DNA from: Kosakonia arachidis
GTDB taxonomy: Bacteria; Pseudomonadota; Gammaproteobacteria; Enterobacterales; Enterobacteriaceae
Length of the DNA: 64,000 nucleotides
Reading direction: 5' to 3'
NCBI RefSeq assembly: GCF_900116535.1
Contig: NZ_FPAU01000003.1
Span: forward strand, 1 to 64,000
The notes under the pieces were generated by a model. That model was not told the DNA's origin. It saw only the letters and a program-made list of their open reading frames with translations, and did not search any database. The position numbers and the translations under genes were made by a program. Shown here piece by piece: positions 10,701-19,264 of this stretch. How positions within the stretch are numbered: the first letter of the stretch is position 1; each line of letters begins with the position of its first letter.

Positions 10701-11433
10701 CGATATGCTGAGTGCGGAGAAACGGCTTAACCCGCGCGGTGTGGTCGGGTTGTTTCCGGCAAACCGCGTCGGTGATGACATCGAAATCTACCGTGATGAA
10801 ACCCGCACGCAGGTGCTGACGGTCGGTTGCCATCTGCGTCAGCAGACTGAAAAAACCGGTTTCGCCAATTACTGCCTGGCCGATTTTGTTGCGCCGAAAT
10901 TGAGCGGAAAAGCGGACTACATCGGCGCTTTTGCCGTGACCGGCGGCCTGGAAGAAGACGCGCTGGCAGAGGCTTATGATGCCGCACACGATGATTACAA
11001 CAAAATCATGGTGAAAGCGGTATCCGATCGACTTGCAGAAGCGTTTGCCGAATATCTGCATGAGCGGGTGCGTAAAGTGTACTGGGGCTATGCGCCAAAC
11101 GAAAACCTCAGCAACGAAGAGCTAATCCGCGAGAACTACCAGGGAATTCGTCCCGCACCGGGTTACCCTGCGTGCCCGGAACACACCGAAAAAGGCACCA
11201 TCTGGCAGTTACTGGATGTGGAAAAACATACCGGTATGAAGCTGACAGAATCTTACGCCATGTGGCCGGGCGCCTCGGTTTCCGGTTGGTATTTCAGCCA
11301 TCCCGAAAGCAAGTATTTCGCCGTCGCGCAAATTCAGCGCGATCAGGTAGAAGATTATGCGCGGCGTAAAGGCATGTCAGTGTCAGAGGTTGAGCGTTGG
11401 CTGTCCGCGAATTTAGGCTACGATGCCGACTAA
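7747..11433 (+). CDS. metH: cobalamin-dependent methionine synthase MetH
   Basis: Moves a methyl group from methyltetrahydrofolate through methylcobalamin to homocysteine. The protein is 1228 residues, about the E. coli length, with all four modules: the homocysteine/zinc barrel with Cys ligands in FGLNCALGP and GGCCGTTP, the pterin barrel starting near 355 ([15 protein letters not shown]), the B12 module with the cobalt-ligating histidine in [11 protein letters not shown], and the C-terminal AdoMet reactivation domain with [15 protein letters not shown]. The start is GTG at 7747, giving MSSKVEQL; a TTG five codons earlier is rejected on homology. It is divergent from iclR, and a terminator follows. 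Confidence 0.97.
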   Translation: MSSKVEQLQQQLNERILVLDGGMGTMIQSYRLGEQDFRGERFADWPCDLKGNNDLLVLSKPDVITAIHDAYFAAGADIIETNTFNSTTIAMADYQMESLSAEINFTAAKLARASADKWTAQTPEKPRYVAGVLGPTNRTASISPDVNDPAFRNVSFDQLVEAYRESTKALVEGGADLILIETVFDTLNAKAAIFAVKEEFEALGIELPIMISGTITDASGRTLSGQTTEAFYNSLRHADALTFGLNCALGPDELRQYVQELSRIAECYVTAHPNAGLPNAFGEYDLDAATMATQIREWAEAGFLNIVGGCCGTTPEHIAAMSNAVAGLPPRKLPDIPVACRLSGLEPLNIGDDSLFVNVGERTNVTGSAKFKRLIKEEKYSEALDVARQQVESGAQIIDINMDEGMLDAEAAMVRFLNLIAGEPDIARVPIMIDSSKWEVIEKGLKCIQGKGIVNSISMKEGVEPFIHHAKRVRRYGAAVVVMAFDEVGQADTRARKIDICRRAYKILTEEVGFPPEDIIFDPNIFAVATGIEEHNNYAQDFIGACEDIKRELPHALISGGVSNVSFSFRGNDPVREAIHAVFLYYAIRNGMDMGIVNAGQLAIYDDLPAELRDGVEDVILNRRDDATERMLDLAEKYRGSKGADDGALAQLAEWRSWDVKKRLEYSLVKGITEFIEQDTEEARQQAARPIEVIEGPLMDGMNVVGDLFGEGKMFLPQVVKSARVMKQAVAYLEPYIEASKEKGKSNGKMVIATVKGDVHDIGKNIVGVVLQCNNYEIIDLGVMVPADKILKTAREVNADLIGLSGLITPSLDEMVNVAKEMERQGFTIPLLIGGATTSKAHTAVKIEQNYSGPTIYVQNASRTVGVVSSLLSDTQRDEFVARIRKEYETVRIQHARKKPRTPPVTLQAARENDLAFDWASYTPPVAHRLGVQEVVASIETLRNYIDWTPFFMTWSLAGKYPRILEDDVVGEEAKRLFKDANEMLDMLSAEKRLNPRGVVGLFPANRVGDDIEIYRDETRTQVLTVGCHLRQQTEKTGFANYCLADFVAPKLSGKADYIGAFAVTGGLEEDALAEAYDAAHDDYNKIMVKAVSDRLAEAFAEYLHERVRKVYWGYAPNENLSNEELIRENYQGIRPAPGYPACPEHTEKGTIWQLLDVEKHTGMKLTESYAMWPGASVSGWYFSHPESKYFAVAQIQRDQVEDYARRKGMSVSEVERWLSANLGYDAD

Positions 11434-11452
11434 TCGCAATACATAGCATAGC

Positions 11453-11485
11453 AACGGGACATTATTTAATGTCCCGTTTTTTTAT
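11453..11485 (+). terminator. metH intrinsic terminator
   Basis: AACGGGACAT-tattta-ATGTCCCGTT forms a 10-bp stem followed by TTTTTTAT. It begins 20 bases after the metH stop. Confidence 0.92.
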
Positions 11486-11531
11486 CACTCTTCATGAAAA
11501 CTTCATCAAGAGAACATAATAAAATTGAAAT

Positions 11532-11545
11532 TAAGAACATTCTTA
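11532..11545. promoter_or_regulatory. RcsAB-box-like palindrome upstream of the unknown gene pair
   Basis: TAAGAACATTCTTA matches the RcsAB consensus TAAGAATATTCCTA at 12 of 14 positions. It sits inside the longer palindrome TTAAGAACATTCTTAA, about 126 bp before the next start codon. The match is seen directly; binding by RcsB is inference. Confidence 0.45.
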
Positions 11546-11671
11546 AAATTGGATATTTTCTTAGGCCGCTGTTCCTCTTCGTGCGTATGATGGGGGGCTT
11601 GCTAACAGGCAAGATTGCTTCCATTTTTGCAGTTCATTCGTTTGTCATAAATTTAACTTAGGTAGTATAAA

Positions 11672-12481
11672 ATGGACGTTTATGATATAAGAAAAAGAAA
11701 TCTATTGCCGAAGGATTATGAAAATATTCTCGCGCCTGACATCGCGAAAAATATTATCAGAAAGGAATATTTTATCGAAAATAGTCCTAATAATGTCCTT
11801 GGGAGTATCGATGGCTATAGCATTAAAAAACACCATGGTTTTAAATATAGTTTACCGCACGATCCCTTAGGCCATCAAAAAGAGAAATATATTGATAGTC
11901 TGGTGGACAGAGGCGTGGTGGTGGTGGTGCGGCCAAATGTCAGCGTCCGCAACCGCTTCTACTATCCGTTTTTTATTGCGGAAGATGGTGCGCTGTTTTG
12001 CGTACAGGAGATGTCGTTTAATGCCGTCTATATCAGGACCATACTGAACGGTTTTAAAGACAGTGTGACGATTCACGGTACGCCTGCGCCAACACGTAGC
12101 AGTTTTGTCCCGGTAACGGCGGAGTATGGCCCCGGCTACTGGAAAACCAACGAGACGGACTTCCACGGTGTTACAAATGCTGCGGTGATGTTACTCAACC
12201 GCGCGACCAGTATGGGCGATCAGGGGCGTGTATTTGGCTCAGATGGCAAAGATTATATGAATACCTCGCGGGATAAGATCCAGCGGTGGACATCCATTCC
12301 GGACAGCGTGGTTTCAGATACCCGGGATATTCTCTATAATCGTTCAGTAATCCGGCGCTATGGCGACAAGCGATCGATAAGTCAAAAATATCTCGAAGGT
12401 GATGATGCCGGGATGCAATCGGGTAAATCATGGCAATGGATACCAGGAGTAAGGGATGAAGATTATGAGTTTAAAAAATAA
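11672..12481 (+). CDS. uncharacterised soluble protein, first gene of a two-gene module
   Basis: I do not recognise this 269-residue protein. It has no signal peptide or clear transmembrane helix. It is rich in Asp, Lys, Tyr and Arg. A short hydrophobic run (GVVVVVRP, 81-88) is followed by aromatic-rich segments (NRFYYPFFIAEDG, 94-106), and a central region (FVPVTAEYGPGYWKTNETDFHG, about 145-166) looks conserved in style. AGGTAGTATAAA precedes the ATG. Codon use is AT-richer than in the neighbours at both ends, suggesting horizontal acquisition. The last 26 bases overlap the next gene, so the two are probably co-translated. The layout, a soluble protein followed by a small membrane protein, recalls effector-immunity pairs, but no toxin motif was identified. 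Confidence 0.75.
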   Translation: MDVYDIRKRNLLPKDYENILAPDIAKNIIRKEYFIENSPNNVLGSIDGYSIKKHHGFKYSLPHDPLGHQKEKYIDSLVDRGVVVVVRPNVSVRNRFYYPFFIAEDGALFCVQEMSFNAVYIRTILNGFKDSVTIHGTPAPTRSSFVPVTAEYGPGYWKTNETDFHGVTNAAVMLLNRATSMGDQGRVFGSDGKDYMNTSRDKIQRWTSIPDSVVSDTRDILYNRSVIRRYGDKRSISQKYLEGDDAGMQSGKSWQWIPGVRDEDYEFKK

Positions 12482-12932
12482 GATATACCTGTTCTGGGGA
12501 ATTATGGATGTATTGACATTAGCCGGATATTTATTTTTTTCGATACAGGGCAGTAGCATTCCTTTTTATTCCGATATCCATGGGTTTTATACCAACTATG
12601 CGCAATTAGGTACAGGTGGTTTAACCGGTGGACTGATCCAGATGCTGTTCTTTATTAATATTGCGCTGATTGTTTCATTAGCATTTTCTGGCTGGTGGAT
12701 GATAGTCAAAAAACATATCAATAATATCTTTTTAATCGCACAGGAAATTGGTCGGGTATTTTCGTTGAAATGCTCAATTGCGCTAATCCCGCTGATTATG
12801 CATTTCTCCGATGTACGCTCTCCGTGGATCGCTATCCTGCTTTTTGTCCTGTCGGAGGTGGTCAAGCTTGGCTCTATTATGTGGATTAAACGAAATGATG
12901 AGTCGCAGGCCATGGATGCCGCCAGCCGTTAA
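12456..12932 (+). CDS. uncharacterised four-helix membrane protein, second gene of the module
   Basis: A 158-residue integral membrane protein that I cannot assign to a family. Hydrophobic segments lie at about 11-30, 62-84, 103-118 and 123-143. The short basic N-terminus and charged C-terminal tail suggest both ends are cytoplasmic. The start at 12456 has AGGAG six bases upstream, inside the preceding gene, which it overlaps by 26 bases; an ATG three codons later is an alternative. Size and topology resemble membrane immunity proteins of colicins and of some secreted effectors. This is analogy only. AT-rich like its partner. Confidence 0.75.
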   Translation: MKIMSLKNKIYLFWGIMDVLTLAGYLFFSIQGSSIPFYSDIHGFYTNYAQLGTGGLTGGLIQMLFFINIALIVSLAFSGWWMIVKKHINNIFLIAQEIGRVFSLKCSIALIPLIMHFSDVRSPWIAILLFVLSEVVKLGSIMWIKRNDESQAMDAASR

Positions 12933-12949
12933 GCGTTAAGCCGCTATCA

Positions 12950-12967
12950 TTGTCACAAAAATGTCAT
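12950..12967 (+). promoter_or_regulatory. Pho-box-like repeat upstream of yjbB
   Basis: TTGTCACAAAAATGTCAT matches the PhoB box pattern CTGTCATAWAWCTGTCAY at about 15 of 18 positions, including both TGTCA half-repeats at the correct 11-bp period. It lies 140 bp upstream of yjbB, a Na/Pi transporter gene. A TAGGAT hexamer 16 bp downstream could act as the -10 element. Confidence 0.55.
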
Positions 12968-13106
12968 TTTTCCTTACAACTCGTAGGATGCTTAAGCAGT
13001 GTTCTGCGCTATTCCTGGTTTTAACACCTTATACTTAAACCATAATGTTGTGGTTATCTATCCGCTGATAGCCAGCAACGCATAACAATAAAGAGGATCC
13101 CATTCA

Positions 13107-14738
13107 GTGCTGACTTTGCTTCATCTGTTATCTGCCGTTGCCATGCTGGTATGGGGCACCCATATTGTCCGTACCGGCGTGATGCGCGTTTTTGGCGCCC
13201 GTTTACGGACGGTGCTCAGCCGCAGTGTAGAGAAAAAACCGCTCGCCTTTTGCGCGGGCATCGGCGTGACCGCGTTGGTGCAGAGCAGTAACGCGACGAC
13301 TATGCTGGTGACATCCTTCGTCGCGCAGGATTTAGTGGCGCTGACACCAGCACTGGTGATTGTGCTTGGTGCCGATGTCGGGACTGCGCTGATGGCGCGT
13401 GTGCTGACCTTCGATCTCTCCTGGCTGTCGCCACTGCTGATCTTTATCGGCGTGATTTTTTTCCTCGGCCGCAAACAGACCCGTGAAGGGCAACTGGGTC
13501 GTGTCAGTATTGGCCTCGGGCTGATCCTACTGGCGCTGGAACTCATCGTGCAGGCGGTTACGCCAATCACCCAGGCAAGCGGGGTACAGGTGATTTTTGC
13601 CTCGCTGACGGGGGATATCCTGCTGGATGCGCTGATTGGCGCGGTCTTTGCGATTATCAGTTATTCAAGCCTGGCCGCTGTACTGCTGACGGCAACGCTG
13701 GCCGCCGCCAGTATTATTTCGTTTCCGGTGGCGTTGTGTCTGGTGATTGGTGCCAACCTTGGTTCCGGTCTGTTGGCGATGCTGAACAACAGTGCTGCTA
13801 ATGCTGCAGCTCGCCGCGTGGCGCTCGGAAGCCTGCTGTTTAAGCTGGTAGGCAGCCTGATTATTCTGCCGTTTATCCATGTGCTCGCCAGTTCGATGCA
13901 AAAACTGCCGCTACCGGAAGCGGAGCTGGTGATTTACTTCCACGTTTTCTACAACCTGATCCGTTGTCTGGCGATGGTGCCGTTTGCCGGGCCGATGGCA
14001 CAATTTTGTAAACGCATCATTAGCGATGAACAGGAGCTGGATGCGCGTCTGAAACCCAAACATCTCGACAGCTCTGCGCTGGATACGCCGACGCTGGCGC
14101 TGGCGAATGCTGCGCGCGAAACGTTGCGCATAGGCGATGCAGTAGAACTGATGCTCGAAGGGTTGCATAAAGTGATGCACGGAGAGCCGCGGCAGGAGAA
14201 AGAGCTGCGCAAGCTGGCGGATGACGTCAACGTGCTTTATACCGCTATCAAGCTCTATCTGGCGCGTATGCCGAAAGAGGAGTTGGCGGAAGAGGAGTCA
14301 AAGCGCTGGGCGGAAATTATCGAGATGTCGCTTAACCTGGAGCAGGCCTCCGATATTGTCGAGCGGATGGGCAGTGAAATTGCTGACAAATCGTTAGCCG
14401 CACGACGCGCTTTTTCAGGGGAAGGGTTGAAAGAGCTGGATGCGCTGCATGAACGGCTGGTGGGGAATCTGAAACTGGCGATGTCAGTATTTTTCTCCAG
14501 CGATGTCACCAGCGCCCGCCGACTGCGTCGCAGCAAGCACCGCTTCCGCATTATGAACCGGCGCTATGCGCATGCACACGTTGATCGACTGCATCAGCAA
14601 AACGTTCAGAGCATTGAAACCAGTTCGTTGCACCTTGGCCTGTTGGGAGACATGAAACGACTTAACTCACTGTTCTGCTCGGTGGCCTATGGTGTTCTCG
14701 AACAACCCGATGAAGATGACGAGCGCGATGATTATTAA
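13107..14738 (+). CDS. yjbB: Na+/phosphate cotransporter family protein YjbB (PhoU domain)
   Basis: Inner-membrane Na/Pi cotransporter family protein of 543 residues, the same length as E. coli YjbB, which has been reported to export phosphate. The N-terminal half has two NptA/PNaS-type repeats with the QSSNATT motif near residue 56 and GANLGSG near 215. The C-terminal part (about 330-530) is a helical PhoU-like domain. The start is GTG at 13107 with AAAGAGG upstream. A Pho-box-like sequence lies upstream. pepE, the next gene in E. coli, is missing here. Confidence 0.93.
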   Translation: MLTLLHLLSAVAMLVWGTHIVRTGVMRVFGARLRTVLSRSVEKKPLAFCAGIGVTALVQSSNATTMLVTSFVAQDLVALTPALVIVLGADVGTALMARVLTFDLSWLSPLLIFIGVIFFLGRKQTREGQLGRVSIGLGLILLALELIVQAVTPITQASGVQVIFASLTGDILLDALIGAVFAIISYSSLAAVLLTATLAAASIISFPVALCLVIGANLGSGLLAMLNNSAANAAARRVALGSLLFKLVGSLIILPFIHVLASSMQKLPLPEAELVIYFHVFYNLIRCLAMVPFAGPMAQFCKRIISDEQELDARLKPKHLDSSALDTPTLALANAARETLRIGDAVELMLEGLHKVMHGEPRQEKELRKLADDVNVLYTAIKLYLARMPKEELAEEESKRWAEIIEMSLNLEQASDIVERMGSEIADKSLAARRAFSGEGLKELDALHERLVGNLKLAMSVFFSSDVTSARRLRRSKHRFRIMNRRYAHAHVDRLHQQNVQSIETSSLHLGLLGDMKRLNSLFCSVAYGVLEQPDEDDERDDY

Positions 14739-14873
14739 TCCTGCCGTGTCAGTGGGCACGGCTGTTAAAACCCCTGGTTTTATCGGGTTAGCGCACAAAT
14801 TAATTTACGCACGATAAAAATCCATTTTTTCTCCTCTTAAAGACAGTTATATTCCGCTTTTACAGGAGAGTTT

Positions 14874-15737
14874 ATGCTGCCACCCCAATCAACACGTTTA
14901 AACAAATATATCAGCGAAAGCGGGATCTGCTCGCGTCGTGAGGCAGATCGTTATATTGAGCAGGGCAATGTCTTTATCAATGGCAAGCGCGCCGGGATTG
15001 GTGATCAGGTTGCTGCCGGAGACGTTGTCAAAGTGAACGGTCAACTTATCGAACCGCGAAATGCAGAAGATCTGGTATTTATCGCGTTGAATAAGCCGGT
15101 TGGTATTGTCAGTACCACCGAAGACGGCGAAAAAGACAATATTGTTGATTTTGTTAATCACAGCAGCCGTATCTTCCCAATTGGCCGTCTGGACAAAGAT
15201 TCGCAAGGGCTGATTTTTCTTACTAACCACGGCGACTTAGTGAATAAAATCCTGCGTGCAGGTAATGACCACGAAAAAGAGTATCTGGTGACCGTCAACA
15301 AACCAGTGACCGATGAGTTTATTCGGTGCATGGGAGCGGGCGTGCCGATCCTCGGTACGGTGACCAAAAAATGCAAGGTCAAGAAAGAGGCACCTTTTAC
15401 CTTCCGCATCACGTTAGTACAGGGGCTGAACCGCCAGATCCGCCGCATGTGCGAGCATTTCGGTTATGAAGTCACGAAACTTGAGCGCACGCGTATTATG
15501 AACGTTAGCCTTACCGGGCTGCCGCCGGGCGAATGGCGCGATCTAACCGGCGACGAACTGATTTCGTTATTCAAACTGATCGAGAACTCATCTTCAGAAG
15601 CGAAGCCGAAAGCCAAAGCAAAACCGCAGGCTGCGAGAAAACCTGCCGTCAATGTCGCGAAACCCGAAGAGAAAAACCGGGGCAAACCGGCGAGTAAACG
15701 CTTTACCCAACCGGGCAGGAAAAAGAAAGGGCGCTGA
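14874..15737 (+). CDS. rluF: 23S rRNA pseudouridine(2604) synthase RluF
   Basis: Makes pseudouridine at position 2604 of 23S rRNA (E. coli RluF also modifies tRNA-Tyr U35). The order is an S4 RNA-binding domain (about 8-65, [19 protein letters not shown]), a RsuA-type catalytic domain with the nucleophilic aspartate in GRLDKDSQG (about 104-112), and the motif [17 protein letters not shown] Lys/Ala/Pro-rich tail follows from about residue 245. The 287 residues compare with 290 in E. coli. The ATG is preceded by ACAGGAGAGTTT. It ends next to the stop codon of the convergent yjbD with no gap. Confidence 0.95.
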   Translation: MLPPQSTRLNKYISESGICSRREADRYIEQGNVFINGKRAGIGDQVAAGDVVKVNGQLIEPRNAEDLVFIALNKPVGIVSTTEDGEKDNIVDFVNHSSRIFPIGRLDKDSQGLIFLTNHGDLVNKILRAGNDHEKEYLVTVNKPVTDEFIRCMGAGVPILGTVTKKCKVKKEAPFTFRITLVQGLNRQIRRMCEHFGYEVTKLERTRIMNVSLTGLPPGEWRDLTGDELISLFKLIENSSSEAKPKAKAKPQAARKPAVNVAKPEEKNRGKPASKRFTQPGRKKKGR

Positions 15738-16010
15738 TTAGCGCCTGCCGCGCGTTGAGGTATTCGCCGACCAGGAAAAGGTCGTGCTCTCATCCGGTTT
15801 ATAAGCCTGCTGTTTTTTAACCTTGCGGGCTTTCTTCACTTCCGTTTCACGCTGCTCCATCAGCTTATCGATGTACTCTTTTTTCACATGATTCGCTTCA
15901 GAATTGCTGAGTGGGCGTCCGTGTGCGATACGGGCGCGATCGAGCAGGGTTTTTAGCTCCCTCTGTTCGCTCTCTGTCATCTCTTTTTGCGTCAGTCTGG
16001 TAAGGGCCAT
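15738..16010 (-). CDS. yjbD: DUF3811-type small protein YjbD
   Basis: A 90-residue, highly charged, probably helical protein of unknown function that is conserved at this locus in enterobacteria (E. coli YjbD is the same length). The middle is Lys/Glu-rich (KKEYIDKLMEQRETEVKKARK), suggesting a coiled coil, and the C-terminus is Ser/Thr/Arg-rich. Its stop codon lies directly against that of rluF. No signal peptide or membrane helix. Confidence 0.85.
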   Translation of the reverse strand: MALTRLTQKEMTESEQRELKTLLDRARIAHGRPLSNSEANHVKKEYIDKLMEQRETEVKKARKVKKQQAYKPDESTTFSWSANTSTRGRR

Positions 16011-16118
16011 GAATTCTCTCCTCGGGAAGTGTCATGAGTGTACGCGATACGGGCAGGTAAAGCATGTTTGATGGTACATAAACGCTGGAAAGCGCTTCTC
16101 ATATTTGCCCGAACGTGA

Positions 16119-16424
16119 GTGACCCCGGCCGATGCCAATATTTTTGCGGAACGGAGTTGTGCACCTAAAACCGCAAAGGCGCTCGCGCAGGATGCAGAAA
16201 GAGAGGTCATACACTTGCTGAGTATTAAACGTCAACTGATGCAGGAAATCGCAGGCTGGATAGCTGAAAACCACCTCAAACAGGCTGAAGTAGCGACCAG
16301 ACTCAATATTTCTCGCCCTCGCATCTCCGATGTGGTCAATCAAAAAACCAGTAAATTTACCATTGATGCCCCGGTAACCATGCTGAGTAAACTCGGTAAG
16401 CCGGTGACGATTACGGTTGGGTAA
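16119..16424 (+). CDS. orphan XRE-type HTH protein (antitoxin-like)
   Basis: A 101-residue protein with a helix-turn-helix at about 53-75 (LKQAEVATRLNISRPRISDVV), followed by NQKTSKFTIDAPVTMLSKLG, the pattern of the HigA/XRE antitoxin family whose genes usually follow a RelE/HigB-type toxin gene. No complete toxin gene lies upstream. The start is taken as GTG at 16119, directly after a TGA; the first ATG (M41) would cut into the domain. The start is therefore uncertain. It may act as a stand-alone regulator or a leftover antitoxin. Confidence 0.7.
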   Translation: MTPADANIFAERSCAPKTAKALAQDAEREVIHLLSIKRQLMQEIAGWIAENHLKQAEVATRLNISRPRISDVVNQKTSKFTIDAPVTMLSKLGKPVTITVG

Positions 16425-16434
16425 AAAAATGAAT

Positions 16435-16462
16435 CTGCCGGATGATATGTTTTATCCGGCAG
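16435..16462. terminator. bidirectional hairpin between HTH gene and panS
   Basis: CTGCCGGAT-gatatgttt-ATCCGGCAG is a perfect 9-bp stem between two convergent genes. An A-run upstream (GTAAAAAAATG) gives the minus-strand transcript a nearby U-run, so it could end panS mRNA; it may also be REP-derived. Confidence 0.6.
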
Positions 16463-16472
16463 CGATTCTGTG

Positions 16473-17414
16473 TTAACCCTCTTTCACCACATTTGCGTTA
16501 CGCCTGTCGACGGGTTTACCGGACCAGTAACCCGCCAGCAGCGAGCCAGAGAGGTTATGCCAGACGGAGAACAATGCGCCAGGCAGCGCGGCGAGCGGGG
16601 AGAAGTAGATTTTACCCAGCGCGGCGGCCAGACCGGAGTTTTGCATGCCTACTTCAATCGCCAGCGTGCGGCAGGTGGATTCATCAAAACCAAACAGGCG
16701 TCCGCCCCAGTAACCGCCCAGCAAACCGATGCTGTTATGCAGGATCACTGCGACAATCACCACCAGGCCAACCGAGGCGATATATGCCGCAGAACCGGCC
16801 ACTACCGCGCTGATAATTGCCAGGATACAAATCATCGAAAAGGCTGGCAGATAGGGTTCGACTGCTTTCACCACGCGCGGGAATAGGTGATGCACAATCA
16901 ATCCCAGCGCAATCGGGATCACCACAATTTGCAAAATACTGAGCAGCATACCCATCATGTCAACCTGGATATGCGCATCGACGTACAGGCGCGTTAGCAG
17001 CGGTGTGGCGATCACTCCGACCAGGGTTGAGACGGAGGAGATGGTGACCGACAGAGCGACATCGCCTTTTGCCAGGTAGATCATCACATTCGACGCCGTA
17101 CCGCTGGCAACGCTACCTACCAGCACCATTCCGGCGGACAAATCCGGCGGCATCTTAAAGAGCAGCGCCAGCAGCCATGCCGCCAGCGGCATCACCAGAT
17201 AGTGTAGAAAAATCCCTGCAGCGACCGGCGCCGGGCGAGAGAGCACGCGTTTAAAATCATCAAGTTTCAGATGCACGCCCATACCGAACATAATCAGCAT
17301 CAGCAGTGTGGTCACCCACGGACCGATGGCGATGAACGTGGGCGGTAAGTAATAAGCGAGGACGGAAAGCAGCAGCGCCCATAACGGGAACAGCCGCGTC
17401 AGTGTTGCGAGCAT
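16473..17414 (-). CDS. panS: ketopantoate/pantoate/pantothenate transporter PanS (BASS family)
   Basis: A 313-residue membrane protein of the bile acid:Na+ symporter (BASS) superfamily with about nine to ten hydrophobic segments. The family motifs are present: [10 protein letters not shown]-like ([19 protein letters not shown], about 100-118) and the repeat-2 equivalent [13 protein letters not shown] (about 259-271). In Salmonella the ketopantoate transporter PanS is encoded near lysC, which supports this name. It is downstream of lysC on the same strand, but the lysC terminator lies between them. No regulatory element was identified. Confidence 0.82.
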   Translation of the reverse strand: MLATLTRLFPLWALLLSVLAYYLPPTFIAIGPWVTTLLMLIMFGMGVHLKLDDFKRVLSRPAPVAAGIFLHYLVMPLAAWLLALLFKMPPDLSAGMVLVGSVASGTASNVMIYLAKGDVALSVTISSVSTLVGVIATPLLTRLYVDAHIQVDMMGMLLSILQIVVIPIALGLIVHHLFPRVVKAVEPYLPAFSMICILAIISAVVAGSAAYIASVGLVVIVAVILHNSIGLLGGYWGGRLFGFDESTCRTLAIEVGMQNSGLAAALGKIYFSPLAALPGALFSVWHNLSGSLLAGYWSGKPVDRRNANVVKEG

Positions 17415-17445
17415 GTGAGGAATTCCTTGCGATTGTTGTGTTTTT

Positions 17446-17473
17446 TATAAAAAGGCCGGGTTCGTGCCCGGCC
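17446..17473 (-). terminator. lysC intrinsic terminator
   Basis: On the minus strand GGCCGGG-cacgaa-CCCGGCC is followed by TTTTTATAAAAAA. It lies 30 bases after the lysC stop codon and before panS. Confidence 0.88.
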
Positions 17474-17502
17474 ATCGTTATTGTTTATCGTGCTAAGGAA
17501 TT

Positions 17503-18852
17503 TTATTCAAACAAATTATGGTGCAGCTTCTGTACAACTTGCTCGGCTTCGGTGCCAGGCACCAGGAAACAGAGGTTATGGCTGGATGCGCCGTAGCAGA
17601 TCATACGGATGTTGAACGGATCAAGCACGCCAAACACCTCTTTTCCCACGCCGCAGGCTTTCGACAGTTCATTGCCGATCAGCGCCACCAGCGCAAGGTT
17701 CTCTTCCACTTCTACGCGACACAGTGATGACAGCTCAGTCAGCAACGACTGTGTCAGCAGCGTATCACCGGTTGACGTTGAGCCGGTGGTATCCAGTGTC
17801 AGCGCAACGCTCACTTCGGAGGTGGTGATCAGATCGACAGAGATATTGTGCCGAGCGAGGACGCCGAACACTTCGGCCAGGAAGCCACGGGAGTGCAGCA
17901 TGCTCAGGCTGTGGAGCGTCACGAGCGTTTGTCTGCGGCGTAGCGCCAGTGCGCGGAATAGCGGTGGATTAGTGGTTTTGTTGCATACCAGCGTACCGCC
18001 AGCTTTCGGGTCCTTGCTGGAGCCGACAAATACCGGAATGTCGCTGCGCACGGCGGGCAACAGTGTGGCCGGATGCAGCACTTTCGCACCAAATGTGGCC
18101 ATCTCAGCCGCTTCTTCAAAGGCGATTTCATCAATGCGTTTTGCTGCCGGAACAACGCGTGGGTCGGTGGTATAGATACCCGGAACATCTGTCCAGATAT
18201 CCACACGCGAGGCGTGCAGCGCTTCACCCAGCAGGGCTGCCGTATAGTCGCTGCCGCCACGGCCCAGCGTGGTAGTACGGCCTTTGGCTTCGCTACCGAT
18301 AAAACCCTGGGTAATGATTAACCCTTCGCTGAGACGCGGTGCGAGCTGCTGGGCGGAAAGCTCAGCCAGCGCGGCGACATCCGGCTCAGCACGGCCAAAG
18401 CGATCGTTGGTACGCATGACTTTACGCACGTCAAACCACTGCGCCTGGACGTTACGTTCACGTAGCACTTCAACAAACAGCAGTGTCGACATTAATTCAC
18501 CGTGGCTCACCAACTCGTCGGTCAGGGCGGTTGAGGTCGCGAGCGAGGCGGCTTCCGCCAGGGTGGTGATATTTTCCAACAGGCGTTCGATCTCTTCACG
18601 AATCACGGAAGGATTCACCATACGTTCCAGGATATCGAACTGAATTTTGCGGATAGCGTCGAGTTTTACGAAGCGCTCGCTGGCTTCCGGCCCTTCAGAC
18701 AGGGCAACCAGCAGATTGGTCACGCCCGCAGAGGCGGAGAGAACAACCAGACGGACGCTGGCATCGGCAAGCACCACGTCCGCACTGCGGTTCATGGCAT
18801 CGTAATCGGCAACACTGGTGCCGCCAAATTTGGCGACAACTAAACTCGTCAT
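17503..18852 (-). CDS. lysC: lysine-sensitive aspartokinase III
   Basis: Phosphorylates aspartate, the first step toward lysine, threonine, methionine and diaminopimelate. The 449 residues equal E. coli LysC. The N-terminal kinase begins with the KFGGTSVAD motif (residue 8 on) and has the TLGRGGSDYTAALL nucleotide/substrate loop near 198. Two C-terminal ACT domains bind lysine (FGVLARHNISVDLITTSE near 325 and CGVGKEVFGVLDPFNIRMICYG near 400). Expression is controlled by the lysine riboswitch in its leader. Confidence 0.97.
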   Translation of the reverse strand: MTSLVVAKFGGTSVADYDAMNRSADVVLADASVRLVVLSASAGVTNLLVALSEGPEASERFVKLDAIRKIQFDILERMVNPSVIREEIERLLENITTLAEAASLATSTALTDELVSHGELMSTLLFVEVLRERNVQAQWFDVRKVMRTNDRFGRAEPDVAALAELSAQQLAPRLSEGLIITQGFIGSEAKGRTTTLGRGGSDYTAALLGEALHASRVDIWTDVPGIYTTDPRVVPAAKRIDEIAFEEAAEMATFGAKVLHPATLLPAVRSDIPVFVGSSKDPKAGGTLVCNKTTNPPLFRALALRRRQTLVTLHSLSMLHSRGFLAEVFGVLARHNISVDLITTSEVSVALTLDTTGSTSTGDTLLTQSLLTELSSLCRVEVEENLALVALIGNELSKACGVGKEVFGVLDPFNIRMICYGASSHNLCFLVPGTEAEQVVQKLHHNLFE

Positions 18853-18945
18853 AACAACCTCGTGTCAGGGGATCCAATATTCAGCCTTGGCACAAGGGAA
18901 GAGCGAAAAACAGGGGTGGCGCAGATAGCAAAACAACTACGTTTT

Positions 18946-19135
18946 CCCCAGAAGCGCTCCACCTTGCGAAACGCCCGACTGCGAACGTTTCTGGTGACAA
19001 CCCAGAGGATTCAGCCTCTGTAGCCGATAACGAACGCTGCCAGGCGCTTTGTTATCTCGGCGTTGCTCCCCCTCAGGTGTTTTCTTTAGTCTGGCACTTC
19101 GAACACCGTGTACCTGGGCAACGCGCCTCTTCTGG
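18946..19135 (-). ncRNA. lysine riboswitch (L-box) aptamer upstream of lysC
   Basis: Read on the minus strand, the leader starts with CCAGAAGAGGCGCGTTGCCC and ends with GCGCTTCTGG, which pair as helix P1. Conserved blocks in between include CCTGAGGGGG, GGCTGAATCCTCTGGGTTGTC and CAGTCGGGCGTTTCGCAAGG, as in the E. coli lysC lysine riboswitch. The 93 bases between aptamer and lysC must hold the expression platform. An ERIC-type repeat abuts the upstream side. Confidence 0.93.
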
Positions 19136-19136
19136 C

Positions 19137-19264
19137 TATTACCTTCGCCTTTCGCGCCGTGGCGGTGTTGACTGCCTTCGCTTACCCCGGTCACTTACCG
19201 ATGTAAGCTCCCGGGGATGCGCTCAGTTGCCGCCTGGCCACAACGCGAAATGCATTGGTAATAC
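19137..19264. repeat. ERIC-type intergenic repeat, copy 1
   Basis: The central part CTTACCCCGGTCACTTACCG, followed by ATGTAAGCTCCCGGGGATGC, is the ERIC core palindrome. GCCGCCTGGCC and the AT-rich arm AACGCGAAATGCATTGG continue the match. The ends ATTACC and GGTAAT are inverted repeats. The size of about 127 bp equals a full ERIC. It sits between the lysine riboswitch and the rest of the lysC-pgi gap. Confidence 0.85.
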
